NCBI GenBank assembly: GCA_033558025.1
Contig: JAUCEF010000010.1
Location: 2,257,001-2,321,000, forward strand
Origin: Phytophthora sp. 'mugwort'
Taxonomy: Eukaryota; Oomycota; Peronosporomycetes; Peronosporales; Peronosporaceae
Length of the DNA: 64,000 bases
Direction: 5' to 3'
This document shows, in pieces, positions 1 to 9,437 of the stretch (positions within the stretch are counted from its first letter, which is position 1; every line of letters starts with the position of its first letter). The notes under the pieces were generated by a model. It was given only the letters and a program-made list of their open reading frames with translations. It made no database searches and was not told the origin of the DNA. A program made the position numbers and the translations under genes.

Positions 1-372
1 TCATACATAAGGTACCTTCCGCCTGCTCAATCGTGTCCGTCGTCTTCCCATCCGACTTCCCCTCATGCTTCATTCTTTCCGTCGCCTTCCCATCATCGCC
101 CCCCCCCCCGCCTGCTCCATTGTATCCGTCGCCATCGCTTCGCCCCGGGACCCAAAGCTCCGCTCTAAATCCAGTATAAGTTTGTGGTTGTAGTCCACCA
201 TCTTAAGCCCGTAAGCTTCTGCTGGAGTGTTTCAATATTCTCGCGCAAGCTTTTGATTTGTTCCCCGAAGCTTCGCAAGCTGCAACTGCCGGTCCTTTTC
301 TGTCTCATCGTGGAGATCCCTGCTCCGCAAGTAGCCGTGCTCGTTGAGGAGGTCCTGGACTCCGGCATCCAT
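1..372 (-). pseudogene. Unidentified hydrophilic coiled-coil protein, fragment cut by window edge
   Basis: On the minus strand an ATG at 372 opens a frame with a charged, helix-prone product (start MDAGVQDLLNEHGYLRSRDL) rich in E, K, Q and L. An in-frame TGA occurs at 234-232, after 46 codons. The same frame then continues with coding-like sequence (KMVDYNHKLILDLERSFGSR) towards the left edge. Near the edge, after a C-homopolymer at about 100-109, a shifted frame repeats a related motif (ATDTMEQAGGG, then TTDTIEQAEG), so the C-terminus may be repetitive. I do not recognise the family. The internal stop and the homopolymer frameshift suggest a pseudogene, although an unrecognised intron at the TGA cannot be excluded. 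Confidence 0.35.
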
Positions 373-837
373 GCCTTCGCTAGAATCCAATACTGTATAC
401 AAGAGAGATAGTGCGTAAAATATGTAGTTTATGTTGCGTTCTGAGACGTGTGTTACAGCTACAGATTAGGATCCCGAAAAACAGAAATGAAAACTGCATC
501 TCCGATTTCAGCAGCGTGTTCCGTGTAACCTCGGGTGACCGCTCACTAGAATATAATATTTTTTTTGACATATGATGTCTTCTGTGTTCCATGACATCCG
601 CTCTGGTAGCGGCTATGCAATGTAGCGCGAATACTGTTCCATGATATTCGTGTGTGTAGCGCGGAATGTTGTTTACAAAACCGCAGTCATTTTTGTAAGA
701 TATCTACAATATCTATTTCAAGGCAATTATGTATTCGACGCACGCTATGAATAGAGAGAGATCGAAATTACTAGTGGGCTGAATTCGGATGCTCACTAAG
801 ATCCAAACACTGAAGTCGTTGACAAGTTGCCTCTAGC
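373..837. other. Intergenic stretch, nothing recognised
   Basis: I see no coding frame with recognisable motifs, no repeat shared with the rest of the window and no RNA gene. It separates the minus-strand coiled-coil fragment from the plus-strand membrane/LRR pseudogene, so it would hold both promoters if either gene were alive. Confidence 0.4.
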
Positions 838-1787
838 ATGGCGACTTTCCAGTTTCTCGATCCCGACGATGACGACGGCCGTGAAGTATTTGACGGGTCT
901 TTGCATCGGAAGTCCCAGTCAAACAATCCTTCAACTGGTCCGAAACAGTTCCACCCGCGCGGAAGTCTCGTGCAAAGGTCGCAACTCGGAGAATAATTGT
1001 GGGGAAAATGTCAACTTTCGCCAAATTCCTGCTCGTATAGGCCGTCAGAACATGACAAGCATGTGTATCCACGTGATATATGAACTTGCAGTGTGTATCT
1101 GTCTGGCCTGGACACTATGATTGATCCTGCTCAATGTCGCTCAGAACGATACGGTCAACCGTGTCATGAATACGAAGGATTTTGACTATGGTTCGTTCTG
1201 GTTACTCGTTGCTCCGTTGAAAACGTTGGTCGGATTCGCCACGTTCGGACTCTCAGGTGTGGCCGTAGGATACCTCGTCGTTCTCGTCAAGGTGTTAAAG
1301 AGTTTCCAACGTTCCAAGAAATCCTACCTCGTTCATCAAGTGACCAACCAGAGTTTGATGAAAAGAGTCGAAAAGGTGCGACAAGATGCCGCCGAACAGC
1401 AACGGGAAGCCGAGCAACGTCTGCGAGCGTCAAACTGGCTGCGTCACTTACCCGCGAAGGAAGTCCAGTCCGAAAACGCATTGTACGTACAAGTTTATCG
1501 TCTTGCGCGACCCTATTTCTTGTCACTTACCTGCCTGATGTGTATAAATTGTTTCTGAAATTTGGGGACTTGACGTGGAATCCCTTCTCCTCTATCAGAT
1601 GCTCGAGACTCGGTCACCTCCACCCCTCATTGGTATCTTTACAACGGTAGTCGCTGCAAACGCACTGGTCTGTGCTGCTATGATGTTTGAACCATACGAA
1701 CGTGCTCCAGTCGCAGAAACCCTCATCGACATCGTGTTAGTAACATTTTCGCGTCTTTTTCTAGTACTTCAAGTACTCATTTATTAA

Positions 1788-1972
1788 CCCTTCCGCGAGC
1801 CCTTTGCCTAAACTATACTATACCAGGTCAAAATAATCCGTTCCAAAAGGGCGCAAAATTCGCCCTTTAATGGTATTCGCCTGAGGCCTGAATGCTGATC
1901 ACAATCCTCGTGGATGCAGAGTAAAGAAAGGCATAAAGTCTAAAAGGGCGTGGGGTTTGCGCCCTTTTAGAT
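1788..1972. repeat. Left terminal and subterminal inverted repeats of the piggyBac element
   Basis: After the CCCTTCCGCG terminus there is a near-palindrome at about 1846-1870 (AAAGGGCGCAAAATT then CGCCCTTT) and a second hairpin at about 1940-1971 (CTAAAAGGGCG ... CGCCCTTTTAG). The same core recurs at the right end. Such repeated subterminal motifs are the usual layout of transposase-binding sites in DNA transposons; that role here is inferred. Confidence 0.7.
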
Positions 1973-2398
1973 ATTCACGGTAGTTTCAAGAGCACGCCGG
2001 ATTGGCTAATTTTATTATTTTCTTGCGGCAACTAAACGGATTTGACTTTATTGGTTGAAATGCTACGTATTTTTTGCAGTAAGAAATCGACACCATCGTA
2101 GTTTACCATACCAGTCTCGTCTCCGCACGATGACGCACCTGATGAAGTTGCGTACGCGTACACATCACCACGACGGATTTAATTGTCGACGAGCTAGAAG
2201 CGGTGGGTTAGAGCGGCAGGCTAGCCGATGTTGTGCAGAGATTGAGAGGCAGTCAGCAATAGAATAGACCAGAGAGTTGTTTTTATAAGGTAGTTTACCA
2301 GCGAGAAATGCGTGCGGAACTGTTGTTGTTGGTCCTCGGGTATTCCCGCTCGATAATCACCGATGTGTGTAAGTATCTTAATATTACTATGCTGTGTA

Positions 2399-4138
2399 CA
2401 CAGACGGACGGAATTCAACGGCCAGACACTGTAACGGCCACTCAGCAATATTAGCCAATCACATTATAATATCTAGTAGGATTTTGACCAACCCAGAGTT
2501 GGCCATAATTGCGTATTTCTGAGGCTGTCAGTCAGTAACCCCCCTCCTCATGTAGTCGGAGCCGTATGCCGCAGAGGTATCCATATCGGTGTTGGTCGAT
2601 GCTGTAGCATCTCATGCTCCTATAGCACGTCGTAAGCACTATTCTTTCCGGCTCAAGCGGGAGATTCTGACAAAATCGGAGGGAATGAATGAGCGTGCGG
2701 CTGCTAAAGTATATGGCGTCCCTCGGCGCACTTTATGCGACTGGAGAGCTAACAAGGAGAACATATTTGCATCTGATGGGTCGGAAAACGCTAGCGTGGA
2801 CTACCGGGGTGCCAGAGATAATCCCCTTCTCACCTCAGCTCGTTACCTACATGAAGGACCAACGACGATTCGATCAAGCGCTAACAACTACCAGGATGGC
2901 ACAGTTCATCCGTGATAGCCACGGCGGTTGGTTAGCGGACTATACCAGCAGTAAAAAAAAAGTGGCGACGTGGCGTACGAATCTCTTATCCGACTCCTGC
3001 ACCGCTTTTCGTATCGCCATGGCTTCGTCCAACAGACTCCCCATGGCTTAAAGGTACGATTCTGATTTGGGTACTTGACAAGTTGGTTTGTTTATACTGA
3101 TTCGTGTCATTTATTTTGGCGTTAGCTCGTCTAGGAGAAACCAGACGACCTAATACCTATACAACAGGCTTTCAGCAAAACGTTTAAGGATTCCTACGGT
3201 TCAATATCGCCCAAGACGATCTTTAATGTTGACGAAACTAGATATACTATGACGTCCCTCCCTCAAGAAATCTGTGCGAGCGAGGTAAGCCCTCAAACGT
3301 TACAACCTCTCAAAAGCATTCAGCGAGGATGACAGTCGTGTGCTCTGTTCGCGATGACGGTATGTTAAAATCTTGTAGTATGAAATGTGCTAAAACTATC
3401 TTATTTTTATTTTAGGTAAAAAAAACTTACGTTGATGTTCATTGTGCATGCGGATCCGGATGGCACGATTGCCACAGAGGAAGTGCCCACGCACCCAAAA
3501 GGTAATACGATGCGTCGCTTTTCTAGCTATATATTTTATCTTGCTAGTTTAATTATGCGGTACTGTATAGGACACATGTATGCGGTACAGCCAAAAGCTT
3601 GGATGGATGGACGAGTCTGGTGCCAGTTGCTTCGCACCTTGCTGCTGCCGCAAAACCAGGATCCATCCGTGCTCCTCGTTGACAATCTCGATTGCCACGT
3701 CTCGGAGGAGTCGGAAGAGATCGTTGCAGCAGAGCTGTTTTCTTTTTTGCAGCCTTTACCTAAAAATTCAAGATCGGTATGCCAGCCCTTAGACGCGGGC
3801 GTTATGGGGCCATTGAAGGCCAAGTTGAAGTTAGCATGACTGCTAGAAGATACCAGAGCGGGGGAAACAACAAAATACAAACGTCTAGCTACCATTAAGC
3901 GTACTATCCGCGTGTGGGAGGAGATTAGCGAAGATACTGTACGGAAGGCATTTAACAAGGCCCTCAACGTTGGATTTTAAATAAAAAATATGCTTCTCAT
4001 TTCTTGCCCTAATTCTTAGCTCGCTCGTCCGAATTATTTAGGTGACTTTCTTTGCAGTTGTTTCAGCCAATCAAATATGACTATGATTTGTATGCTTCTG
4101 TCAGATGCCATGTGGCCGTTGGATTCCGTCCGTCTGTG
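2399..4138 (+). mobile_element. pogo-type (Tc1/mariner superfamily) DNA transposon, 1,740 bp, nested in the piggyBac element
   Basis: Terminal inverted repeats match over about 28 positions: left begins CACAGACGGACGGAATTCAA and the right end is its reverse complement with one change (CCGTCCGTCTGTG at the terminus). TA is present on both sides (2397-2398 and 4139-4140), the Tc1/mariner/pogo target duplication. The element encodes one intron-containing transposase on the plus strand. It is one of the better preserved elements in the window, consistent with a younger insertion than its piggyBac host. Confidence 0.85.
2589..3980 (+). CDS. pogo/jerky-type transposase with introns
   Basis: The N-terminal part is a helix-turn-helix of CENP-B/Psq type (KREILTKSEGMNERAAAKVYGVPRRTLCDW split over 2660-2740). 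A Tc5-like HTH stretch follows (LLHRFSYRHGFVQQTPHGLK, ending about 3050). The DDE_1 catalytic domain shows the first Asp in NVDETRYTM (about 3226-3250), the second in LLVDNLDCH (about 3673-3705) and the C-terminal core SVCQPLDAGVMGPLK (about 3775-3820). The C-terminus VWEEISEDTVRKAFNKA ends at TAA 3978-3980. GT-AG introns fit at about 3053-3125, 3360-3414 and 3502-3569. An in-frame TGA at about 3838 follows KLKLA, so the copy may be slightly decayed. The exact start is unsure; the first exon opens before 2600. It cuts and pastes DNA at TA sites. Confidence 0.75.
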
Positions 4139-4335
4139 TACTGCGGTAAGCAGTATAAGCACCTATGTGTGCAAGTATCTTGATCTTACTATGTTGTATA
4201 CTGCGCTTCACTGATAGTTGCGCTTCTGAATATGCATGTGATTGGCCAATTGTATACCGTCTGTCCCTCTCCCACGATAAACATCGATGTGTGTAAATAT
4301 CTTTATCTTACTATGCAATTTACTGCAAGAGATCC
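4139..4335. repeat. Short diverged repeats flanking the pogo insertion
   Basis: A motif of about 40 bp, with core ATGTGTGTAAGTATCTTNAT and then CTTACTATG, occurs at 2360-2395, 4163-4195 and 4282-4315, all in direct orientation. The first copy is separated from the others by the pogo element. They look like old internal repeats of the piggyBac element into which pogo jumped. No coding frame is apparent here. Confidence 0.5.
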
Positions 4336-4497
4336 TGGCGCGAACCTGTAAAGTAAATGCCTCCCCAAAACGATTGAATCAATTTTTCAAATATCTTAGT
4401 TATGTAGACAGACATACTCGTGTCAATGTATTGTTTTGAAACATGGCACGTTACGACGCCTGGCCACACAAAATCGAACGTGCTCCGAGGGAGTTTG

Positions 4498-7480
4498 ATG
4501 AAACGGGCGCGGGAAGAAGCGGGCGGCGGCAGCCCGGCTAAGCGGCGGCGGCGAAGGACGCCGAGGTCGACTCCTGCCTCGAGTGATCTTGGGGGCGTTG
4601 TCGCCTTCAGCGATGCGTGGGAATGGCTGAGGCGCGCAGGCTGACACTCGAAGCCGCCCTCCAGACGGGGTTTGGACCCTCGATATTGTTACATTCGCTC
4701 GGGAGGCGACCCAGACGGCCAGGAAGGCGTCGACTTCTTTCTCTGAGAGCATGCGGTCCTCCAATACGCTGCTTCATCGGCAGGTGCGGTGTTTGCTTTC
4801 TGTTGTCTTCATGTGTGTGTGCTAACCCAACGCTTCGTTGAGTTATGTAGCAGCAGCCGCATCCAGTATGATCGGTGTCAACGCACACCCAGGGCGTGCG
4901 CAATTAGTGCATGAGCGTGCCGCAGGTGCCGGGGACGAAGGGCGAGAGTACTCGACCGTAGCGCTTCTGGTGCAAGAGGAGCCGGAGCCCGCCGAAAGGG
5001 AGGACACAGTTCGGGCCGCGGCGTGGTGGCAGGCAAGGCACTTTCTTTTGTCGTCAGTGTTGCAAGTGCTCACCATGTGTGTATGAATAGGAATTTTTTA
5101 TAGTTGACCCGGAACCAAGGGGATCTCTACAGACAAGTGCCTCGCCCGGGACACCTCAGGCATCCGTGGCTACAGCTCGCAGGCAGAACGCCTGACTATT
5201 CACGTCGGACGCCAGCGACGAAGACACCCCCAATAATGCTGCAAGAAATATACCTAAATAAATTAGTGGCATTCACCCCAGAGCGAGAGGCATGAAATGA
5301 AATCCAAGCTCCATCGCCCTGTCGGAACAGCATACGTTGTCAGGCGTGTATGTCGACGACCGATGCGAGGTAACTTCGCCACCCATTTCGAAATTCGCTG
5401 GCTTGAGATCCAATTTCAGAACGCTGTGGAGCACATCAGCGTCGGCTGCGTTCAACGCGGTGTGGATAATTTCGAGACACTTACCCAGTTGAAGGGTAAC
5501 TCGGACTGGAAAGAGCTGGTGACTTGTGATGTCAACGACGACATTGACGTGGATGATGACGACGACCTGCAAGTGGCCGACGCCTACGCAGAATTTGATA
5601 CTGGTACCTTGCTCCCGACCAGTTTGGAAGAAGTGGAAGCCATTCAAAACTTGGGATTTGAACCTATTGGAGAAGTGGATGCACCGGCCGATCTTTACCA
5701 GCACGCCGACGGCACAATTAATACGGTTCTCCTACCTGCGTATAGGCACCTGTTTGAACACTCAGCCACCTCGAGATTTTTCGCCTACTTGCCTCTGTAC
5801 TTCTGGCGCCAAGTACTGTTCGAGATGAACAATACGCTGTTGCCCACGACATCAAAGTTTCAGCTCCGTTCATACTCGCGGAGCTGATGTCTTTCCTAGG
5901 CATCACGTTCTACATGGTTTTGAATGACAACGGAGAATACGCAGATTACTGGGGCCAGCACCCGGAAGATATGATAGTTGGTGGGGGCTCAATAGCGTTG
6001 GATAGTGTGATGTATTTCAATCGATACAAACTGCTGCGACGCTGTTTAAGTTTAATGCTGTGCCAATCACACTTGATCGCGATGCTGCTGCTCGTATAAG
6101 ACCTCTGCTAAATTTACTGAAAGCCACTGGCGGCCTCTACATCAATGTTTGTCGGAATGTGGCTCTGGACGAAGCCACCGTAGCGTGTCGATCTCGACAA
6201 GGAAGACACATGATTATATTTAATCCGATGAAGCCAACAGAGAAGTATCATTTTCGATTCAACGTTGTCTGCTGCTCTTCTACTTGGATCGCACTAAACT
6301 ACAAGTTGCATGGCATAGATGTGATATTGGAGACCGACTTGATGGTGTTGTTGGTCATGAAGAAGCAGAGTCTCTGCGGGCAGAATTTGACAAGGTGCCG
6401 AAGATTCGTCAGCATGTATTGGAAGTCGCGAGGCCGTTGTTCGGTCCAAAACGCATCGTCAGTATGGAAAACTACTACACCTCAGTTCAACTGCTTCAAG
6501 AGCTTGAGCTAAATGTCTGTATGGTCGGGGAACAATCAAATCGAACAGCAAGCATTTCCCCCGCCACACGATTCTAGATGATACCAAATGTACTCGCGGT
6601 GATCTGCGCCATGCCATTTCCCGGGATTACAGAATGATTGCTGCCTCGTGGTGCGACGGGGTGTCGTCAACATGGTGTCAATCACCGACGCATCAATTAT
6701 TACACCTGTCACTAGGCTGGTTGGCAGTGCGTCGACTGATTTCGCAGCCCCAACGTGCATTAGCGAGTACAACCAGAACGTGCAAGGTGTGGACAGGTTG
6801 ATTCAGATCCGAGGAAGATTTTCTATTGCAGACGGCCCCTCTTACAAGAGATGACATAAGAAACTTGCTCTGGACATGATTGACATTACGCGTTCGAACG
6901 CGTACTTGACGCGTCGACTGGAAAAACCAGACCCAACCGCACGTGACCCACATCGGCAATCGTTATGGATTTGGCTAGTGAGCTCATGAACGGCAAGTGG
7001 GTCCCAGCGATTGCTGTATGATCTACGGATCAGGTTTGTTAGACGAACATTTCGGAGTGAGTGACGGTGGGGATTCCAGCGTAACGCCATCAACAGTCAA
7101 CCCCCAGCAACGGCAGTCCACTCTGGCGGTGCACTGCCGTAGCCACCAAGAAAATTCACGATAAGAAGAGCAGGAAAAGACGCAGGTGTATAGTTGCCGC
7201 TGGGAAGACCGCTACCCTACTGAGGTGGCAACATACTGCCTCACTCATGGTGTGTGCTTATGTCGAGAAGTGAATGAAACACCACCAACAACCTGGATGT
7301 GTCCACATCAATCATGGACATGCTGGGATAAATATCGCAAGTTTATTGCTCCAGAACCTATTCACGACGAAAGGGAATATCCGTCGAGGATCGTTGCTTG
7401 CTCAATTAAAGAGCGCTGCTATTGGCATCGACCCTGCAAACCTCAGTCTAGCTGAACCTAGTCATTGCACCCCAAAACCT
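4498..7480 (+). pseudogene. piggyBac-like transposase (DDE_Tnp_1_7), decayed
   Basis: A plausible start at 4498 gives a basic, NLS-like N-terminus (KRRRRR) followed by FSDAWEWLRRAG and a GVDFFL motif, broken by a TGA near 4641. The middle frame (5297-5887) contains an acidic block (DDIDVDDDDD) and then FFAYLPLYFWRQVLFEMNN. The DDE region continues at 5887-6000 (ELMSFLGITFYMVLND ... YADYWGQHPED), 6110-6260 (NVALDEATVACRSRQGRH ... MKPTEKYHFRF), 6330-6500 and 6700-6960 (EYNQNVQGVDRLIQIRGRF, the third catalytic Asp region). A Cys-rich finger follows at about 7160-7370 (CPHQSWTCWDKY). At least five frameshifts or stops break the frame. The reaction would be TTAA-specific cut-and-paste transposition. 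It lies convergent to the SANT-DOT1 cargo gene. Confidence 0.8.
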
Positions 7481-7499
7481 GATGTCGTGTGTCAAATTG

Positions 7500-8000
7500 T
7501 CCTGTAATCACTGCCGGAGATGAGGCGACCGAGCTGATGCTGACGTGGTGGTGCCGAGCTGGGGTGGCCGGCGAAGACGGTCAAACTGGTGCGGATGGGA
7601 GCAGTGCAATGCCACACTCAAAATGGTGTGGCAGAGGTTTTGGTGGGCGTGAACTGTGCCAAGCTGCTGCCGTGAAGATGGCGCCCGAATGATGTTGGGG
7701 TGGACCGCGCGGGCGTGGTGTGAGCACCGCACGAGGATGTGGTCGAGCTGCCGCTGAACGTTCGATCACGAGTGAGCCGGAGTAGGCCCAGCTGTCGCTG
7801 CCGTGGACGCTGGCGCGGACGCGAAGGAACACCAGTCTGGACGTGGTTGTCGCCTGCTACATGATCCAGGCTTCGCCGCGATGGCCGACTTGCTGCTGGA
7901 CACTAATGTGGACGTGGTGGTCACCTGATTGCGCGTCACCGCGCGAACGTGGTAACCGAGATCGTGCCAGAGGCCGGCAACACTGGCTTCGACGTGGTGG
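7500..8000. repeat. Degenerate GACGTGGTGG-rich repeats
   Basis: Motifs of the form (G)ACGTGGTGGT recur at about 7541, 7911 and 7995, with related GACGTGGTTG at 7839 and GAACGTGGTAA at 7945. They are spaced irregularly among GC-rich sequence between the transposase finger and the cargo gene. No clean coding frame spans the stretch. Confidence 0.4.
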
Positions 8001-8054
8001 CTAGGCTGGCGCTCTGCTGTAGAAGTACAAGTAGTGCAATACAGTAGATAATGC

Positions 8055-9069
8055 TCACGCCCTCACGTAAATGTATAGAGACGTTAAGGCTGACTTCCAA
8101 CTGCATTCTACCTTCAGTTCGCGCGCCATCTTCCAACGGGCGCAGAATGGCTGATGGCACCGCACTCTGTGTCTCGGATAAAACCGAGAAGTTGTTGCAA
8201 CGAGGCGAGTTTTCCGCATTGCGCTTAACTCTCGAGCTAACACAAGTTTCGCCGTTTCTTCAAACAGGAAAAAATAGCATATACAATAGTAGCTTCAGAC
8301 ATAGGAGCCTGAGTAGATAGCAGTGCGTCGCGCACATCAGCCGCTGTCATGGTCACATTGCGAAGTAGCGGGTAGGCGTCAGCGTGTCGCTGCATATGCT
8401 GCACGGCGAGCGAGCATAGGTCAGCGCGTACATCTATACCAAGACACCTGCTGACCTTCGTAGTCAGCGCGACTTAAAACAGAACGTTGCCTATCCAGCG
8501 CCGACGTCCAGGAACACACCATCTTCGTCCAGCGGCCCCATCGCGGCGACGCCCGACGCCACCAGTTTTTCGCCCGCGTTGTTTTGGGTCTTGCCCGACT
8601 CCTGGCGAATATCATTCGCCGTGATGTCGCTGAGTACGGTCACCAGTACGATGCTAACGTCTAGAGCTGTTATCGTGCCACGGACAGTACTACCGTTGCA
8701 GCCGCAGACGAATCCTTCTCAGCAATTGCCGATCCCCGTTTTGGCGTCTGCGGCACTGATGCTCTAGCTGACGACGGTGGTTGAGTCGGCAGCGAGTGCC
8801 TGGACCTAGCAGGAGGAATGCACACCCCGACGACAGCACATGACGCCCTGGTGCAGATCCACTGAAGAAGCAGATATGGGAATCTTTGACCGTCTTGCCG
8901 TAGGTTCGTTTGAGAGATGCGAGGCGCACCCGCAGCTGCTTTGCCGTCCGATTGGAGTTGGCCATACGCCGTGTCACGTACTCCCACGTCACCCGGATGC
9001 CCTCCTTTTCAACTCATGGACGATCTGTACTAACTGTTTGTCTTCCCAGTCGAGGAAGCTGGTGCGCAT
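8055..9069 (-). pseudogene. SANT/Myb-like plus DOT1-like histone H3 methyltransferase fusion, decayed, transposon cargo
   Basis: The minus-strand ATG at 9069 gives MRTSFLDWEDKQLVQIVHEL, then after a one-base shift TWEYVTRRMANSNRTAKQLR and LKRTYG. The spaced aromatic residues are those of a Myb/SANT DNA-binding domain. A low-complexity linker follows. Around 8580-8510 the frame gives GPLDEDGVFLDVGAG, the SAM-binding motif I of DOT1 enzymes. In the next frame come IGNVLF*VALTTKV, CLGIDVRADLC and ADAYPLLRNVTMTAADVRD. Then a block resembling the DOT1 NNF/catalytic strand reads VYAIF, apparently without its Asn. In a third frame LARELSAMRKTR and a Cys/His/Trp C-terminus follow, to 8055. Breaks: frameshifts near 9010, 8512 and 8240 and a TAA within motif I. 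Intact DOT1 methylates H3K79. Chromatin action by this copy is not expected. Confidence 0.7.
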
Positions 9070-9337
9070 ACCGGCGTGTCACTTGATTTGACTATGGCCA
9101 CACGGTCGCTTTGTGGTGTTTGTGTCTTGTTGTTTGTATAGCCAGCAAGACTGGCGCTGAGTGGCTGAGACGGAGGGGGTAAGATATAATAATTATGGGG
9201 ATCCCAGGTTTATGGCCATAAATCAGGTGATTCCTGCGACGTGGCATGATACTTTAGGAGCCAGATCTCCGCACCCGCCTGTACCCTCGAATCCGATTGG
9301 CAGAATCAAAAGATGATAGCGCCGACAGGCTTTGCAG

Positions 9338-9437
9338 CTAAAAGGGCACAAAATGCGCCCTTGGAGAGCGCACTTTCGCACCGTGTTTTGCAAATCCCCT
9401 AAAAGGGCGAAAAATGTTCCCTTCTACCGCGAAAGGG
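9338..9437. repeat. Right terminal and subterminal inverted repeats of the piggyBac element
   Basis: Hairpins with the AAAAGGGC(G/A)CAAA ... GCGCCCTT core occur at about 9339-9364, and a half-site at 9400-9424, ahead of the terminal CGCGAAAGGG. They mirror the left end, so both ends carry at least two copies of the same palindromic core. Confidence 0.7.

Larger units (their letters stand above)
1788..9437 (+). mobile_element. piggyBac-type DNA transposon with SANT-DOT1 cargo and nested pogo insertion
   Basis: The element is flanked by TTAA on both sides (1784-1787 and 9438-9441), the piggyBac target duplication. It begins CCCTTCCGCG and ends CGCGAAAGGG, a short terminal inverted repeat starting with CCC as in the superfamily. 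Both ends carry subterminal palindromes built on AAAGGGCG/CGCCCTTT. Inside, from the left, are a pogo element (2399-4138), a decayed piggyBac transposase (about 4498-7480, plus), a GTGGTGG-rich stretch (7500-8000) and a convergent minus-strand SANT-DOT1-like gene (8055-9069). The total is 7,650 bp, or about 5.9 kb without the pogo insertion. The ends are certain to within a few bases because host gene sequence, alignable to copy B, resumes immediately on both sides. Confidence 0.85.
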
